A stretch of 64,000 nucleotides of DNA from Zobellia laminariae (GTDB lineage Bacteria > Bacteroidota > Bacteroidia > Flavobacteriales > Flavobacteriaceae): the NCBI RefSeq assembly GCF_009725995.1, contig NZ_RCNS01000003.1, forward strand, positions 873,030-937,029, read 5' to 3'. Below the pieces are notes generated by a model. It did not search any database. It saw only the letters and a list, made by a program, of their open reading frames with translations, and was not told the DNA's origin. Position numbers and translations under genes: made by a program. Positions 27,140 through 35,925 of the stretch are shown here, one piece after another (position 1 is the stretch's first letter; every line of letters begins with the position of its first letter).

Positions 27140-27850
27140 ATGGGAAGAGCTTTTGAATTCAGGAAAGCACGTAAAATGAAGCGATGGTCGGCAATGTCTA
27201 AAGCCTTTACGCGTATTGGCAAGGACATTGTTATGGCAGTTAAAGAAGGAGGACCGGACCCGGATTCTAACTCTAGACTGCGAGCCGTAATTCAGAACGG
27301 AAAGGCTGTTAACATGCCTAAAGATAATATTGAGCGCGCTATTAAAAGAGCCTCAGATAAAAGTCTAGGTGATTACAAAGAAGTTCTTTTTGAAGGTTAC
27401 GCGCCACATGGTATTGCTATTCTAATTGAAACCGCAACAGATAATAACACCCGTACCGTTGCTAATATTAGAAGTTACTTTAATAAATGTGATGGTAGTT
27501 TGGGCACATCAGGCTCGGTAGAATTTATGTTTGACCATACTTGTAATTTTAGAATTCCTGCAGAAGGTATCGACCCAGAAGAACTAGAATTAGAACTTAT
27601 AGATTTTGGAGCCGAAGAGGTTTTTGTTGATGACGATGGTATCTTGATTTACGCTCCTTTTGAGAACTTTGGAGACATTCAAAAAGAATTAGAAAACAGA
27701 GAACTCGAGATTCTATCTTCTGGTTTTGAGCGTATTCCACAAGTAACCAAAGCACTTTCTGAAGAAGAAGCTGCCGATGTTGAAAAACTTTTAGAGAAAA
27801 TTGAGGAAGATGACGACGTACAGAATGTATATCATACAATGCAAGAGTAG
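27140..27850 (+). CDS. yebC: YebC/PmpR/TACO1 family protein
   Basis: A 236-residue member of the YebC family. Members are described either as DNA-binding regulators or as ribosome-associated factors that help translate difficult (for example proline-rich) stretches. Family marks are the N-terminal RKARKMKRWSAMSKAFTRI, NMPKDNIERAIKRA and ETATDNNTRTVANIR. The variant start MGRAFEFRKARKMKRW, rather than MAGHSKW, is typical of the Bacteroidota group. It is monocistronic, with its own promoter and terminator. Confidence 0.95.
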   Translation: MGRAFEFRKARKMKRWSAMSKAFTRIGKDIVMAVKEGGPDPDSNSRLRAVIQNGKAVNMPKDNIERAIKRASDKSLGDYKEVLFEGYAPHGIAILIETATDNNTRTVANIRSYFNKCDGSLGTSGSVEFMFDHTCNFRIPAEGIDPEELELELIDFGAEEVFVDDDGILIYAPFENFGDIQKELENRELEILSSGFERIPQVTKALSEEEAADVEKLLEKIEEDDDVQNVYHTMQE

Positions 27851-27875
27851 CATTTTGCATCAAATATATTTGAAT

Positions 27876-27908
27876 AAAAAAAGCGCCCAGAAATGGTCGC
27901 TTTTTTTT
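27876..27908 (+). terminator. Terminator of yebC
   Basis: The stem AAAAAAGCG / CGCTTTTTT is extended internally by CC/GG, followed by a run of eight T, 25 bases after the yebC stop. Confidence 0.85.
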
Positions 27909-27979
27909 GTTTATTATAAATGATATAATCACGGAATTATTGTCTGAGATTAAAACGATAAGCCTAACTCAAGACATAC

Positions 27980-28513
27980 CTACCGAGAGACCTTTCCTAC
28001 TACACCTTCAAAGAATTTTTTGTAGACTTTAAAATCTGCTTCTTTATCGTCCGTAGTATATAAAGGTTCTGAAACCTTGACCTGTTTTTTACCAAAATCA
28101 AAAGCTATTAAAACTATGGGGACATTAGCTCCTTTAGCAATGTAGTAAAAACCAGTTTTCCATTTATCTACCTTCTTACGGGTACCTTCTGGCGCGATTG
28201 TTAATCTGAATTTTTTTCGTTTTTCAAATACCTTTACTGTGGCCGAAACCATATCGTTATTCTTGCTACGATCAATAGGCTCACCTCCTAATCGTCTAAA
28301 TATAAACCCGAAAGGAAAAGCAAAAAGACTCTTCTTACCAACAAAATTAATTTCTTCTCCCCATACCTTTCTAATAAGGAGTCCAAGGAAAAAATCCATA
28401 TAACTTGTATGTGGTACTACTGCAATTACAAACTTATCTATATGACCGGGAAATTCACCCACCATTTTCCAGCCCATCAACTTGAAATAAATAAAACGAG
28501 CTAATTTTTGCAT
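27980..28513 (-). CDS. Small lysophospholipid acyltransferase-like protein (PlsC family)
   Basis: A 177-residue protein of the PlsC/LPLAT family, which acylates lysophospholipids or related lipids. It has the HxxxxD motif (PHTSYMDFFLG, His about 34), the second block FRRLGGEPIDRS and the third block TIAPEGTRKK. It is shorter than PlsC (about 240) but has all catalytic blocks. It is on the same strand as and 81 bases behind the kdsB-HAD-KdnB group, so an envelope-lipid role is plausible but not shown. Confidence 0.85.
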   Translation of the reverse strand: MQKLARFIYFKLMGWKMVGEFPGHIDKFVIAVVPHTSYMDFFLGLLIRKVWGEEINFVGKKSLFAFPFGFIFRRLGGEPIDRSKNNDMVSATVKVFEKRKKFRLTIAPEGTRKKVDKWKTGFYYIAKGANVPIVLIAFDFGKKQVKVSEPLYTTDDKEADFKVYKKFFEGVVGKVSR

Positions 28514-28594
28514 GAGAGTACGTTGAGATTTAGAAAAGTGAAATTGGGACTACCACCTAAGGTTACCACCTATTTTACCAATAAAAATGTAATA

Positions 28595-29725
28595 CTAAAT
28601 TTTTCTGTAGATGGATTCTAACTTTTCAGGAGTAATAGTGTCCCTCCAGTTTTTACCTAATGCGTTTTCCCAAAGCGGAACCATGTTCATTGCTACGGAA
28701 ATCATAGTCTCAAATTCTGCTTCACTTAGATTAGCGCAGATACCAGTTGGCAATTGAATATTATGTTTTTCCTTCATTTTATTGAAAAGATCTACACCTT
28801 CTGGGTAGAATTCTTCAAGATGTTGAAATACTAAACAATTACCAATACCATGTTTGACTCCCAATAAATAACCAAGACCATAACTCATAGCATGTGCCAC
28901 ACCTACTTGAGAATAAGCAATACTCATACCCCCGTGCCATGAAGCCATCATTAGTTTATCTCTTGATTCCTCTGCCGGTAAATCTCCTAAATAAACTTCT
29001 TTACATAGTTCTAGAGCTTTCTCTCCATAACTTTGGCTAAAGGCATTTAAAAATGTCCCTGTAAGTGATTCAATACAGTGAATAAAACAATCCATCCCCG
29101 TATAAAACCATTGCTCTTTTGAGACTCCTTGGGTTAAATCTGGATCTAAAAGCACTTGACCAAAAGTTGTATGGTCTGAATTTATTCCTAATTTTTTATC
29201 TGGCCCTAATAAAACCGTAGTTCTAGAAACCTCTGCGCCTGTTCCACTTATTGTAGGTATGCCCACGTGAAAAATTGCTGGCTTTTGAACTAAATCCCAT
29301 CCTTGATATTCTGAAGAACTTCCGTTATTAGTTAGTAAAATTGACACAGCTTTGGCTAAATCTAATAAAGTTCCTCCTCCAATACCAACAATTCCCGAAG
29401 GCAAATCTTGATATTCTCTCTTAATTTTATCGACTAAAGCATCTACTTGAGCTGTTTTAGGTTCTTCTTCCGCAGAGATGAATATAATCTGATCGTTAAA
29501 AATCAGTGGAATTCTTTTTGCCAACTCCGTATTTTCAAAAACATCATCAACTAAAAAAATAAAAGGAGCGTCTGAATGTTTACGCTTGGGCATTAGTATC
29601 TCTCCCAACTGGTTAAAACTTCCCTTGCCAAAAACCACTCTAGGCACCATTGGAAAATTTCTAAATTCCGTTTGTTTACCTACAGCTGCTTTTTTTACTT
29701 GCATTTCTTTTTTTACCTCCATCAT
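28595..29725 (-). CDS. kdnB: KdnB-like iron-containing alcohol dehydrogenase (Kdo 8-oxidase)
   Basis: A 376-residue group III (iron-dependent) alcohol dehydrogenase. The NAD motif is GIGGGTLLDLAKA (about 118). Metal ligands are likely Asp in LLDPDLTQG, and His in GMDCFIHCIES, GVAHAMSYG and GVKHGIGN. The start (FRNFPMVPRVVFGKGSFNQ) matches what I remember of Shewanella KdnB. KdnB oxidises C8 of the sugar Kdo before KdnA aminates it to Kdo8N. Location in one operon with kdsB (CMP-Kdo synthase) supports this. No KdnA-type aminotransferase is next to it. The fallback call is an Fe-alcohol dehydrogenase of unknown substrate. Confidence 0.72.
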   Translation of the reverse strand: MMEVKKEMQVKKAAVGKQTEFRNFPMVPRVVFGKGSFNQLGEILMPKRKHSDAPFIFLVDDVFENTELAKRIPLIFNDQIIFISAEEEPKTAQVDALVDKIKREYQDLPSGIVGIGGGTLLDLAKAVSILLTNNGSSSEYQGWDLVQKPAIFHVGIPTISGTGAEVSRTTVLLGPDKKLGINSDHTTFGQVLLDPDLTQGVSKEQWFYTGMDCFIHCIESLTGTFLNAFSQSYGEKALELCKEVYLGDLPAEESRDKLMMASWHGGMSIAYSQVGVAHAMSYGLGYLLGVKHGIGNCLVFQHLEEFYPEGVDLFNKMKEKHNIQLPTGICANLSEAEFETMISVAMNMVPLWENALGKNWRDTITPEKLESIYRKI

Positions 29726-29728
29726 AAC

Positions 29729-30430
29729 CTATTTCAAATACGCCAATATATCTGATAATGTATTGATTTTCAGATAATTGTAATCTTCATCATTAATCTT
29801 CACTTGTTCATGTTGCCACGTGGTATGGAATGGCACATGCACCGCTTGCGCACCAATTTCAACCAAAGGCAACACATCGGATTTTAATGAATTCCCTATC
29901 ATTAAAAACTCACTTACATCAATTTGTAAATGGTTCAACAAATGTATATAGTTTTCTTCTTTCTTATCACTTAGGACTTCCACATGGTGAAAAAATTCAG
30001 AAAGTCCAGACTTTTCTAATTTACGTTCTTGATCTAAAAGATCACCTTTTGTCAAAACAATAAGTCGGTAATTACCGCTTAATTTACGTAAAACTTCTCT
30101 TACACCATCTAATAATTCCACTGGTTGGAGTAACATTTCTTTACCTAGATTCAAAATTTCTTCAATCGTTGCTTGCGAAACCCTGTTATTTGAAAGTTTC
30201 AATGCAGATTCTACCATAGAGAGCATAAAACCTTTTACACCATAGCCGTAAAGCTCTAGGTTATTGATTTCCATCTTAAACAACTCCTGATCTATAGTGT
30301 TCATAGTCTCGTAACCTTCCAAAAGCTTAGCGAACTTCTGCTCTGCTTCTCTAAAATAGGTTTCGTTTACCCACAACGTATCATCGGCATCAAAGCCAAC
30401 TACTGTAATTTTACTATAGTCTACTTCCAT
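29729..30430 (-). CDS. HAD-superfamily hydrolase
   Basis: A 233-residue phosphatase-like protein of the haloacid dehalogenase family. Motif I is [13 protein letters not shown] (nucleophile Asp with acid Asp two residues on), motif II is LIVLTKGD, the Lys is near LSDKKEEN, and motif III is [18 protein letters not shown]. An alpha-helical cap lies between motifs I and II. It overlaps the end of kdsB by 10 bases and precedes the KdnB-like gene by 3, so it belongs to the same transcript. It is longer than KdsC and has a cap, so it is not Kdo-8-phosphate phosphatase. Substrate unknown. Confidence 0.9.
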   Translation of the reverse strand: MEVDYSKITVVGFDADDTLWVNETYFREAEQKFAKLLEGYETMNTIDQELFKMEINNLELYGYGVKGFMLSMVESALKLSNNRVSQATIEEILNLGKEMLLQPVELLDGVREVLRKLSGNYRLIVLTKGDLLDQERKLEKSGLSEFFHHVEVLSDKKEENYIHLLNHLQIDVSEFLMIGNSLKSDVLPLVEIGAQAVHVPFHTTWQHEQVKINDEDYNYLKINTLSDILAYLK

Positions 30431-31149
30431 GCTTGCTGCGCCCTTTTCAAATCTTCCGGAGTATCTATTTCTATTCCCGAAACGGTAGTTTCAACCATTT
30501 TTATTTTCTTTCCGTACTCCAGGTAACGAATAGCTTCAATTTTTTCAATAGCCTCTAAAGGTAGCATTGGCAGTCTTTGAAAAGCCATTAAAGCACTTTT
30601 TCTAAAGGCATAAATGCCCTTGTGCTTATAATAAACGCTTTCAATTTCTTTATTTCTTGGATAAGGAATTACTGAACGGGAGAAATACAAGGCAAAATTA
30701 CGATTATCAACAATGACCTTTACCGTATTAGGGTTGTTTATTTCTTCTTCATCAGTAATTCTAACCATTAAAGAAGCTAAGTCTATTTCTTTCTCCGTGT
30801 CGTTTTTAAACACTTCCAAAACACTTGCCAGGCTTTCTCTATCCGTAAAGGGTTCATCTCCTTGAACGTTCACAATAATATCAACCTCCATATCTGTAAC
30901 TGCCTCAGCAATTCGATCACTACCACAGTCATGTTCCTTCTGGCTCATTAGCGCTTGACCACCTGCGTTGGTTATGGCATCAAAAATAACATCACTATCG
31001 GTCACTACATAAACCTCATCAAACAACTTGGTTCCTATTGCTGCTTCGTAAGTACGTAGAATTACAGGTTTCCCTGATAGGTCCTGCATCAATTTAGCAG
31101 GGAATCTAGATGCCGCGTAGCGGGCCGGTATCATGGCTATTATTTTCAC
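30421..31149 (-). CDS. kdsB: 3-deoxy-manno-octulosonate cytidylyltransferase
   Basis: A 242-residue CMP-Kdo synthetase that activates Kdo with CTP for lipid A core assembly. It begins [20 protein letters not shown] (nucleotide loop) and has [24 protein letters not shown] and the magnesium/sugar residues in [16 protein letters not shown]. Normal length. It is the first gene of a kdsB-HAD-KdnB operon on the minus strand. Confidence 0.95.
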   Translation of the reverse strand: MKIIAMIPARYAASRFPAKLMQDLSGKPVILRTYEAAIGTKLFDEVYVVTDSDVIFDAITNAGGQALMSQKEHDCGSDRIAEAVTDMEVDIIVNVQGDEPFTDRESLASVLEVFKNDTEKEIDLASLMVRITDEEEINNPNTVKVIVDNRNFALYFSRSVIPYPRNKEIESVYYKHKGIYAFRKSALMAFQRLPMLPLEAIEKIEAIRYLEYGKKIKMVETTVSGIEIDTPEDLKRAQQAWK

Positions 31150-31239
31150 TTTATATCCTGATTATCGTTTACTATTATATTTCTTTTCGGTCTACAGATT
31201 ACGAAAAAACAAAAATTTCGCAAGCCATCTTAAACGTAT

Positions 31240-31809
31240 CTAATCCGTTCTTTTGGGTCTTAACTTTCTATAAATACGAAAGATAAAAACCAAAATTATA
31301 ATTACTAGAACTACCGCTAACACCGGCGCAAAAATTGATGCCGTGGTTACAACGACCGCTGTACCTGTTTCTAATGTTGAAACTAAGGGATTTGCCAAAC
31401 CACCCGTGGTTGCGGTAGAAGCCAATCTACCAGTTGCTCCCGCACCTTTTATAGCAGTTGCCGTTCCTCCTCCTGCAATGATTGCCAAAGACCAAGTTAC
31501 CACAGGATCTAAATCTGCCACTGTAGATACCATAACGGCGGTTCCAGCTATTGCAGCTAAAGGCACTGCAAAGCTATCTAAAAGATTGTCCACCAAGGGT
31601 ATGAAATATCCAAAAATTTCAACCAAGGTTGCAACTCCCAGAGTTACCACGGCTGCAAAACTTCCTATCCACTGCCAGCTTTCATTAAGTTCCCAAACTC
31701 CGGTATACGATGCCAGACTCAAAGCAAATAGAGGCAAGAATACTCGAAAGCCCACAGATGCAGCGAGGCCAATACCTAAAAAAATACTGATTATGCTTTC
31801 TGAGGTCAT
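31240..31809 (-). CDS. DUF4126 membrane protein
   Basis: A 189-residue integral membrane protein with about four to five hydrophobic segments. The start is SIFLGIGLAASVGFRVFLPLFA, a Gly/Ala/Thr-rich middle holds TAIKGAGATGRLAST, and a final helix is followed by a basic tail (YRKLRPKRTD). The pattern matches the DUF4126 family, which has no known function. It is probably monocistronic. Confidence 0.85.
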   Translation of the reverse strand: MTSESIISIFLGIGLAASVGFRVFLPLFALSLASYTGVWELNESWQWIGSFAAVVTLGVATLVEIFGYFIPLVDNLLDSFAVPLAAIAGTAVMVSTVADLDPVVTWSLAIIAGGGTATAIKGAGATGRLASTATTGGLANPLVSTLETGTAVVVTTASIFAPVLAVVLVIIILVFIFRIYRKLRPKRTD

Positions 31810-31916
31810 ATTATTACTGAATTATAGTGATTTACATGAGATCAAAATAGGCATACTACATTAAGTATAAAATGTAAAAACCCATTAATTAACACTTTGT
31901 AAAGACGCAATTTAGC

Positions 31917-33365
31917 CTATTCCTCACCAACAAAAAAATCGTCCTTAAATCCTATTAGGTACAACTGCTTTTTTGCCCTTGTAACGGCGGTATACAACCA
32001 ACGTAGGTATTCTTTATCTACTCCATTGGGTAAATAGGGCTGTTCTACAAAAACAGTATTCCATTGCCCTCCTTGAGATTTATGACAGGTAATGGCATAT
32101 GAAAATTTTACTTGTAAGGCATTGAAGTATTTATTGCTCTTTACACCTAAAAACTTCTTGTATTTAGATGATTCATTAGCAAAGTCTTTCATTACTTCTT
32201 GATAGAGCCTATTCCCTTCTTCATAAGGTAAAGACGGTGTTTCTGCCTTTATCGTATCTAACAACAGAACTGTCTCAAAAGGTTTTTGGTTGGGATAATC
32301 TACCATTTGAACTTTAACCTCTGCAAATCTAAAACCGTACAATTCTTTTATGGCAAACAACTCAAGCACTTCTATAACGTCTCCGTTGGCAATAAAACCC
32401 GCCTCACTATTAGGAGACAACCAAAAATAATTGTTCTTTACGACCATCATAAAATCTCCTACAGCAATTTCATTTTCCAAAAATAAGATTCGGCTGCGGA
32501 TATTTTCGTTGTATAGATTAGCCCTTTTATTGGACCTGACTATAAACGCGGTCTCTTCCTTCCCATTTTCGGAATAACTGGTATCAATAGCTTCTTGTAT
32601 CTCATAACCATCCACAAGCCTAACTATATCTTTAAAATTGCTTAGATGAAATTTAAACTCATCTGTAAAATTACTCTGCAATTGTTCCCGAAGTAAGGTT
32701 GCATTTACCAGAATACCAGAATCTTCAGCCTGCCTAACTACTTCATCCAACTCTAACCGCACTACTTCCTTATCATAATTTAACGCTAACTTATCTGGAT
32801 CTAATGCTGGACTAATATTCAAATGCACAGGTGGTAGCTGAGCTGTATCCCCAATTAAAATGAGTTTACAATTATGACCGGAATAGACAAACTGAATTAA
32901 ATCATCTAAAAGAGATCCATTGCCAAATAGTTTAGAATCAGTTGGCGTATCGGGTATCATAGAAGCTTCATCCACTATAAAAATGGTGTTTCTATGTTTA
33001 TTTGGTGCTAGAACAAATTGAATTCCTCCACCTCCCTGCTTTTTAGGAAAATATATCTTTCTGTGAATGGTGAAGGATTGCGTGTTCGCGTAATTAGACA
33101 TTACTTTTGCCGCTCTTCCGGTGGGCGCCATTAAAACAGCCTTCATTGTGGTCTTCCACAGACTGTTAACCACAGTTCCCACCAAAGTTGTTTTACCAGT
33201 ACCGGCAAAACCTTTAAGTAAGAACACATCGTCCTTTCTGTCAGAAAGTATATACGTGGCTAGCTTTTGTAATGCTATTGCCTGTTTAAGTGTAGGCTCG
33301 TGTGGAAATTTCTCCTTTAGTATTTTATAAAATGATGCATCGTTCAAAGTTACCATAGGTATCAA
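31917..33365 (-). CDS. RecD/Dda-like superfamily 1 helicase
   Basis: A 482-residue ATPase of the SF1B helicase group (RecD, Dda). Walker A is GFAGTGKTTLV (about 52), motif Ia is MAPTGRAAKVM, Walker B is FIVDEASMI and motif III is LIGDTAQLPPV. The C-terminal UvrD_C_2-like part has YAITCHKSQGGQWNTVFV and LYTAVTRAKKQLYLI. Polarity is expected to be 5' to 3'. There are no RecB or RecC genes beside it, so it is a stand-alone Dda-like helicase common in flavobacteria, often listed as an AAA ATPase. Two candidate starts (Met1 and Met4) are close together. Confidence 0.9.
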   Translation of the reverse strand: MIPMVTLNDASFYKILKEKFPHEPTLKQAIALQKLATYILSDRKDDVFLLKGFAGTGKTTLVGTVVNSLWKTTMKAVLMAPTGRAAKVMSNYANTQSFTIHRKIYFPKKQGGGGIQFVLAPNKHRNTIFIVDEASMIPDTPTDSKLFGNGSLLDDLIQFVYSGHNCKLILIGDTAQLPPVHLNISPALDPDKLALNYDKEVVRLELDEVVRQAEDSGILVNATLLREQLQSNFTDEFKFHLSNFKDIVRLVDGYEIQEAIDTSYSENGKEETAFIVRSNKRANLYNENIRSRILFLENEIAVGDFMMVVKNNYFWLSPNSEAGFIANGDVIEVLELFAIKELYGFRFAEVKVQMVDYPNQKPFETVLLLDTIKAETPSLPYEEGNRLYQEVMKDFANESSKYKKFLGVKSNKYFNALQVKFSYAITCHKSQGGQWNTVFVEQPYLPNGVDKEYLRWLYTAVTRAKKQLYLIGFKDDFFVGEE

Positions 33366-33394
33366 AGATAAACAGGATTTTTACGAGAAAAACT

Positions 33395-33424
33395 TTTGCG
33401 ATTGAAAAAAAATTGTAGATTTGT
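33395..33424 (+). promoter_or_regulatory. Promoter of the 33458-35467 operon
   Basis: TTTG (33395-33398) and TAGATTTGT (33416-33424) are separated by 17 bases, a full match to both Bacteroidota boxes at slightly short spacing. It lies 33 bases before the first start codon. Confidence 0.65.
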
Positions 33425-33457
33425 CACAACCACTAAAATATAATTAACACTTAAGAA

Positions 33458-34108
33458 ATGAAGACCATAATTCAAATTGTACTGTGGGTAGCATGTGCAG
33501 GTTTAGCTTACGCTATATACCAATCAGTTACGGGACCAATAGAGTTCAACAAAGTAAAAGAAGAACGTTACGGGCAGGTTATCGCCAAGTTGAAGGATAT
33601 TAGAAACGCTCAAGAGGCCTATAAAACTGTAAACAGAAAATACGCCAAAGATTTTAACAGTTTGATTAAGTTTATCGACACTGCTGAGTATACTATTACT
33701 CAACAACGTGATTCATCTTATATGGAATTCGATAAAACATATCAAATTGACCTTTTAAAAGAGGTTAAAATCATTGATACATTAGGTACTGTTTCTGTAA
33801 AAGATTCTCTTTTTAAAGGAGATACCCGTTACAAGACTCTTATGGAAGTTCCTTTTGCACAAGGTGGAGAGAAATTCGAAATGAAATCTGACATTCTTAC
33901 CAAAGGAAGCTATAAAGCTCCTGTTTTTGAAGCTAAAATAGACAAGGCAGTAGTATTGTACGATCAGCAAGAAACACTTCTTAAGAAAGAAAAGGCAGAG
34001 ATTGGTGTTGAAGAAGTTAACGGAGCATTTATAAAAGTTGGTTCTCTTAACGAAGTAAGTACAGCTGGTAACTGGCCCCCTATATATGATAAAAAAGGAG
34101 ACGAATAA
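33458..34108 (+). CDS. Conserved membrane-anchored protein, function unknown
   Basis: A 216-residue protein with one N-terminal membrane helix (about 3-22) and a soluble, mostly charged remainder. The pattern after the helix (KDIRNAQEAYKTVNRKYAKDFNSLIKF) looks like the start of a type IV pilin or pseudopilin, where a hydrophobic helix runs into a long amphipathic one. That resemblance is my inference, and no prepilin cleavage site is evident. The 3' end overlaps the next gene by 23 bases. It is cotranscribed with a DUF3822 gene and rsmD. Confidence 0.8.
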   Translation: MKTIIQIVLWVACAGLAYAIYQSVTGPIEFNKVKEERYGQVIAKLKDIRNAQEAYKTVNRKYAKDFNSLIKFIDTAEYTITQQRDSSYMEFDKTYQIDLLKEVKIIDTLGTVSVKDSLFKGDTRYKTLMEVPFAQGGEKFEMKSDILTKGSYKAPVFEAKIDKAVVLYDQQETLLKKEKAEIGVEEVNGAFIKVGSLNEVSTAGNWPPIYDKKGDE

Positions 34109-34919
34109 TAATACTGGAGAACCAGTGGAGAATTTTAAAAAACTGTCCATTCAAGTTAGCTTGAATGGACTTTCTTTTTGTGTATTTGACACAGTAGCAA
34201 ATTCAATCTTAAACTCAGAAAAGGTTGTTTTTGCAAAAGAACTCACGCCTTATGAAATTTTAAAGCGATTAAAGCTTCTCTTTTCTACACATCATATAGA
34301 AGATGATCAGTTTTCTGAAATTGTAGTAGTACACAGAAACAACTTGTTCAGTCTAGTGCCGCAGTCCCTATTTAATGAAGACGAACTGGCCAACTATCTA
34401 AAATTCAATACAAAAATATTAGCTAATGACCACTTAGCCTTTGATGAACTCGAAAGCTATGGCATCAACAATGTTTATGTTCCCTTTGTAAACATCAACA
34501 ACTACATTTACGATCTTTTTGGTGAATTTACCTTTAAGCATAATGGTACTGTAATGGTAGAATCGTTATTAAACAACCATTCCGCCAGTAAAGAAACAGT
34601 TTGCTATATACATACTTCGCAACGCCAGATGGATGTTACCGTTATAGCTTCAAAAAAGCTTTTACTATTTAACAGCTTTAATTTTGTAACCAAAGAAGAT
34701 TTTCTCTATTACCTGCTTTTCACGTTAGAACAGCTAGAACTTGACACAGAATCTGTTTCCATAAAACTCTTTGGTGATATTGAAAAAGATGATGATATTT
34801 ATGACCTCTGCTACAACTACGTAAAGGATGTCACTATGTTTTACCCATCATTTACCGAACACCCAGGCATAGACCGACCAGAAGAAACAATTGATTTCAC
34901 CGTAATAAACGCTTTTTAA
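34086..34919 (+). CDS. DUF3822 protein
   Basis: A 277-residue soluble protein of the DUF3822 family, found in Bacteroidota and almost always next to rsmD. The alternating strand/helix pattern in two halves, with EIVVVHRNNLFSLVP and ETVCYIHTSQRQMDVTVI, recalls actin-fold proteins such as PilM, but no clear nucleotide motif is present. It overlaps the gene before it by 23 bases and rsmD by one base (TAATG). Function unknown. Confidence 0.85.
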   Translation: MIKKETNNNTGEPVENFKKLSIQVSLNGLSFCVFDTVANSILNSEKVVFAKELTPYEILKRLKLLFSTHHIEDDQFSEIVVVHRNNLFSLVPQSLFNEDELANYLKFNTKILANDHLAFDELESYGINNVYVPFVNINNYIYDLFGEFTFKHNGTVMVESLLNNHSASKETVCYIHTSQRQMDVTVIASKKLLLFNSFNFVTKEDFLYYLLFTLEQLELDTESVSIKLFGDIEKDDDIYDLCYNYVKDVTMFYPSFTEHPGIDRPEETIDFTVINAF

Positions 34920-35467
34920 TGCGCATCATTTCAGGTTTACACAAAGGAAAGCGAATAACAGCACCTAAAAAATTACCAGTTCGCCCAACCACGGACATGG
35001 CCAAAGAAGCTTTGTTCAACATTTTGAACAATCGTTATTATTTTGATGACCTTGTTGTCCTTGATTTGTTTGCGGGAACAGGAAACATCAGTTACGAGTT
35101 TGCCTCTAGAGGTACGAAGCAGATAAGTGCCGTTGATGCCGATTATGGATGTGTGAGATTTATTAACGAAACATCTGCCGCAATGGAAATGGATATTGCT
35201 GCTTACAAAAGTGATGTTTTTAGTTATCTTGAAAAGTCTCGCGAAAAAGCAACCATTATATTTGCTGATCCCCCATACGACTTACCCTTGGAATCCTTCG
35301 AAAAAATACCGAAACTAGTTTTTGAAAAAGAATTATTATTAGAAAATGGTCTGCTCGTAATAGAGCATGCTAGCCAAATGGATTTGTCTCATCTAGATAA
35401 TTTTGTTGAAAAACGAAAATACGGAGGTAGTATTTTTAGCCTATTTACAAACCCTAGCGAAGACTAA
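34919..35467 (+). CDS. rsmD: 16S rRNA (guanine966-N2)-methyltransferase
   Basis: A 182-residue SAM-dependent methyltransferase that modifies G966 of 16S rRNA. It begins MRIISGLHKGKRI and has the SAM site VLDLFAGTGNISYEFASRG. The catalytic motif is FADPPYDLP (DPPY). Full family length. It is the third gene of its operon, with start overlapping the stop of the DUF3822 gene. Confidence 0.95.
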   Translation: MRIISGLHKGKRITAPKKLPVRPTTDMAKEALFNILNNRYYFDDLVVLDLFAGTGNISYEFASRGTKQISAVDADYGCVRFINETSAAMEMDIAAYKSDVFSYLEKSREKATIIFADPPYDLPLESFEKIPKLVFEKELLLENGLLVIEHASQMDLSHLDNFVEKRKYGGSIFSLFTNPSED

Positions 35468-35491
35468 AACTTGTAATCGAAATAGAAAAAA

Positions 35492-35800
35492 TAAAGCAGG
35501 CCCATAAGCCGGATTCTGTTAAGTCCCTAAAGACTCCCCTATCATTTATCTAGTACTAACATTACTGCTAGTATCAAACCGCCTACCCTTCGGCTCGAGC
35601 GTACAGCCCTCAAGCACCGATTTACATGACGTTTCACCGCATAGAGTTTACCTGGTTTCACTACAGCATTACCTGTACATACTTTCTGCTGCACTTGTCC
35701 TTTCCGTTAAACGGACGACGGGCGTTACCCGCTATGCTGCACTATGGTGTCCGGACTTTCCTCTCCCGTTTTCACGGCAGCGATAAGGAGACCTGCTTAA
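35492..35800 (-). ncRNA. rnpB: RNase P RNA
   Basis: On the minus strand the conserved 5' region GAGGAAAGTCCGGAC (near 35760) and the 3' region ACAGAATCCGGCTTATGGGCC (near 35500-35520, quoted in two parts as ACAGAATCCGG and CTTATGGGCC) are both present. Helix P1 is formed by AAGCAGG near 35798 and CCTGCTT near 35494. The size, about 309 bases, suits a bacterial type A RNA of Bacteroidota. The ends are set from P1 and may be off by a few bases. It catalyses 5' maturation of tRNAs. Confidence 0.95.
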
Positions 35801-35877
35801 CGTGCTAAATTAGTACAATTGTTGATAAATAAAGACTTTATCCTACCGAAATAAAACGCTCTTATCATTCCTATATT

Positions 35878-35886
35878 TATATTTGT
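35878..35886 (+). promoter_or_regulatory. Putative -7 box for dnaX
   Basis: TATATTTGT matches TAnnTTTG(C/T) and is 40 bases before the dnaX start. There is no clear -33 box at 19 bases. Confidence 0.45.
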
Positions 35887-35925
35887 ATAATTGAGTTGAT
35901 GTAAATTCTAAACCCTAGTTTTTTT

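Noticed and set aside
35626..35808. 60-codon plus-strand frame
   Set aside because: Lies within RNase P RNA on the other strand.
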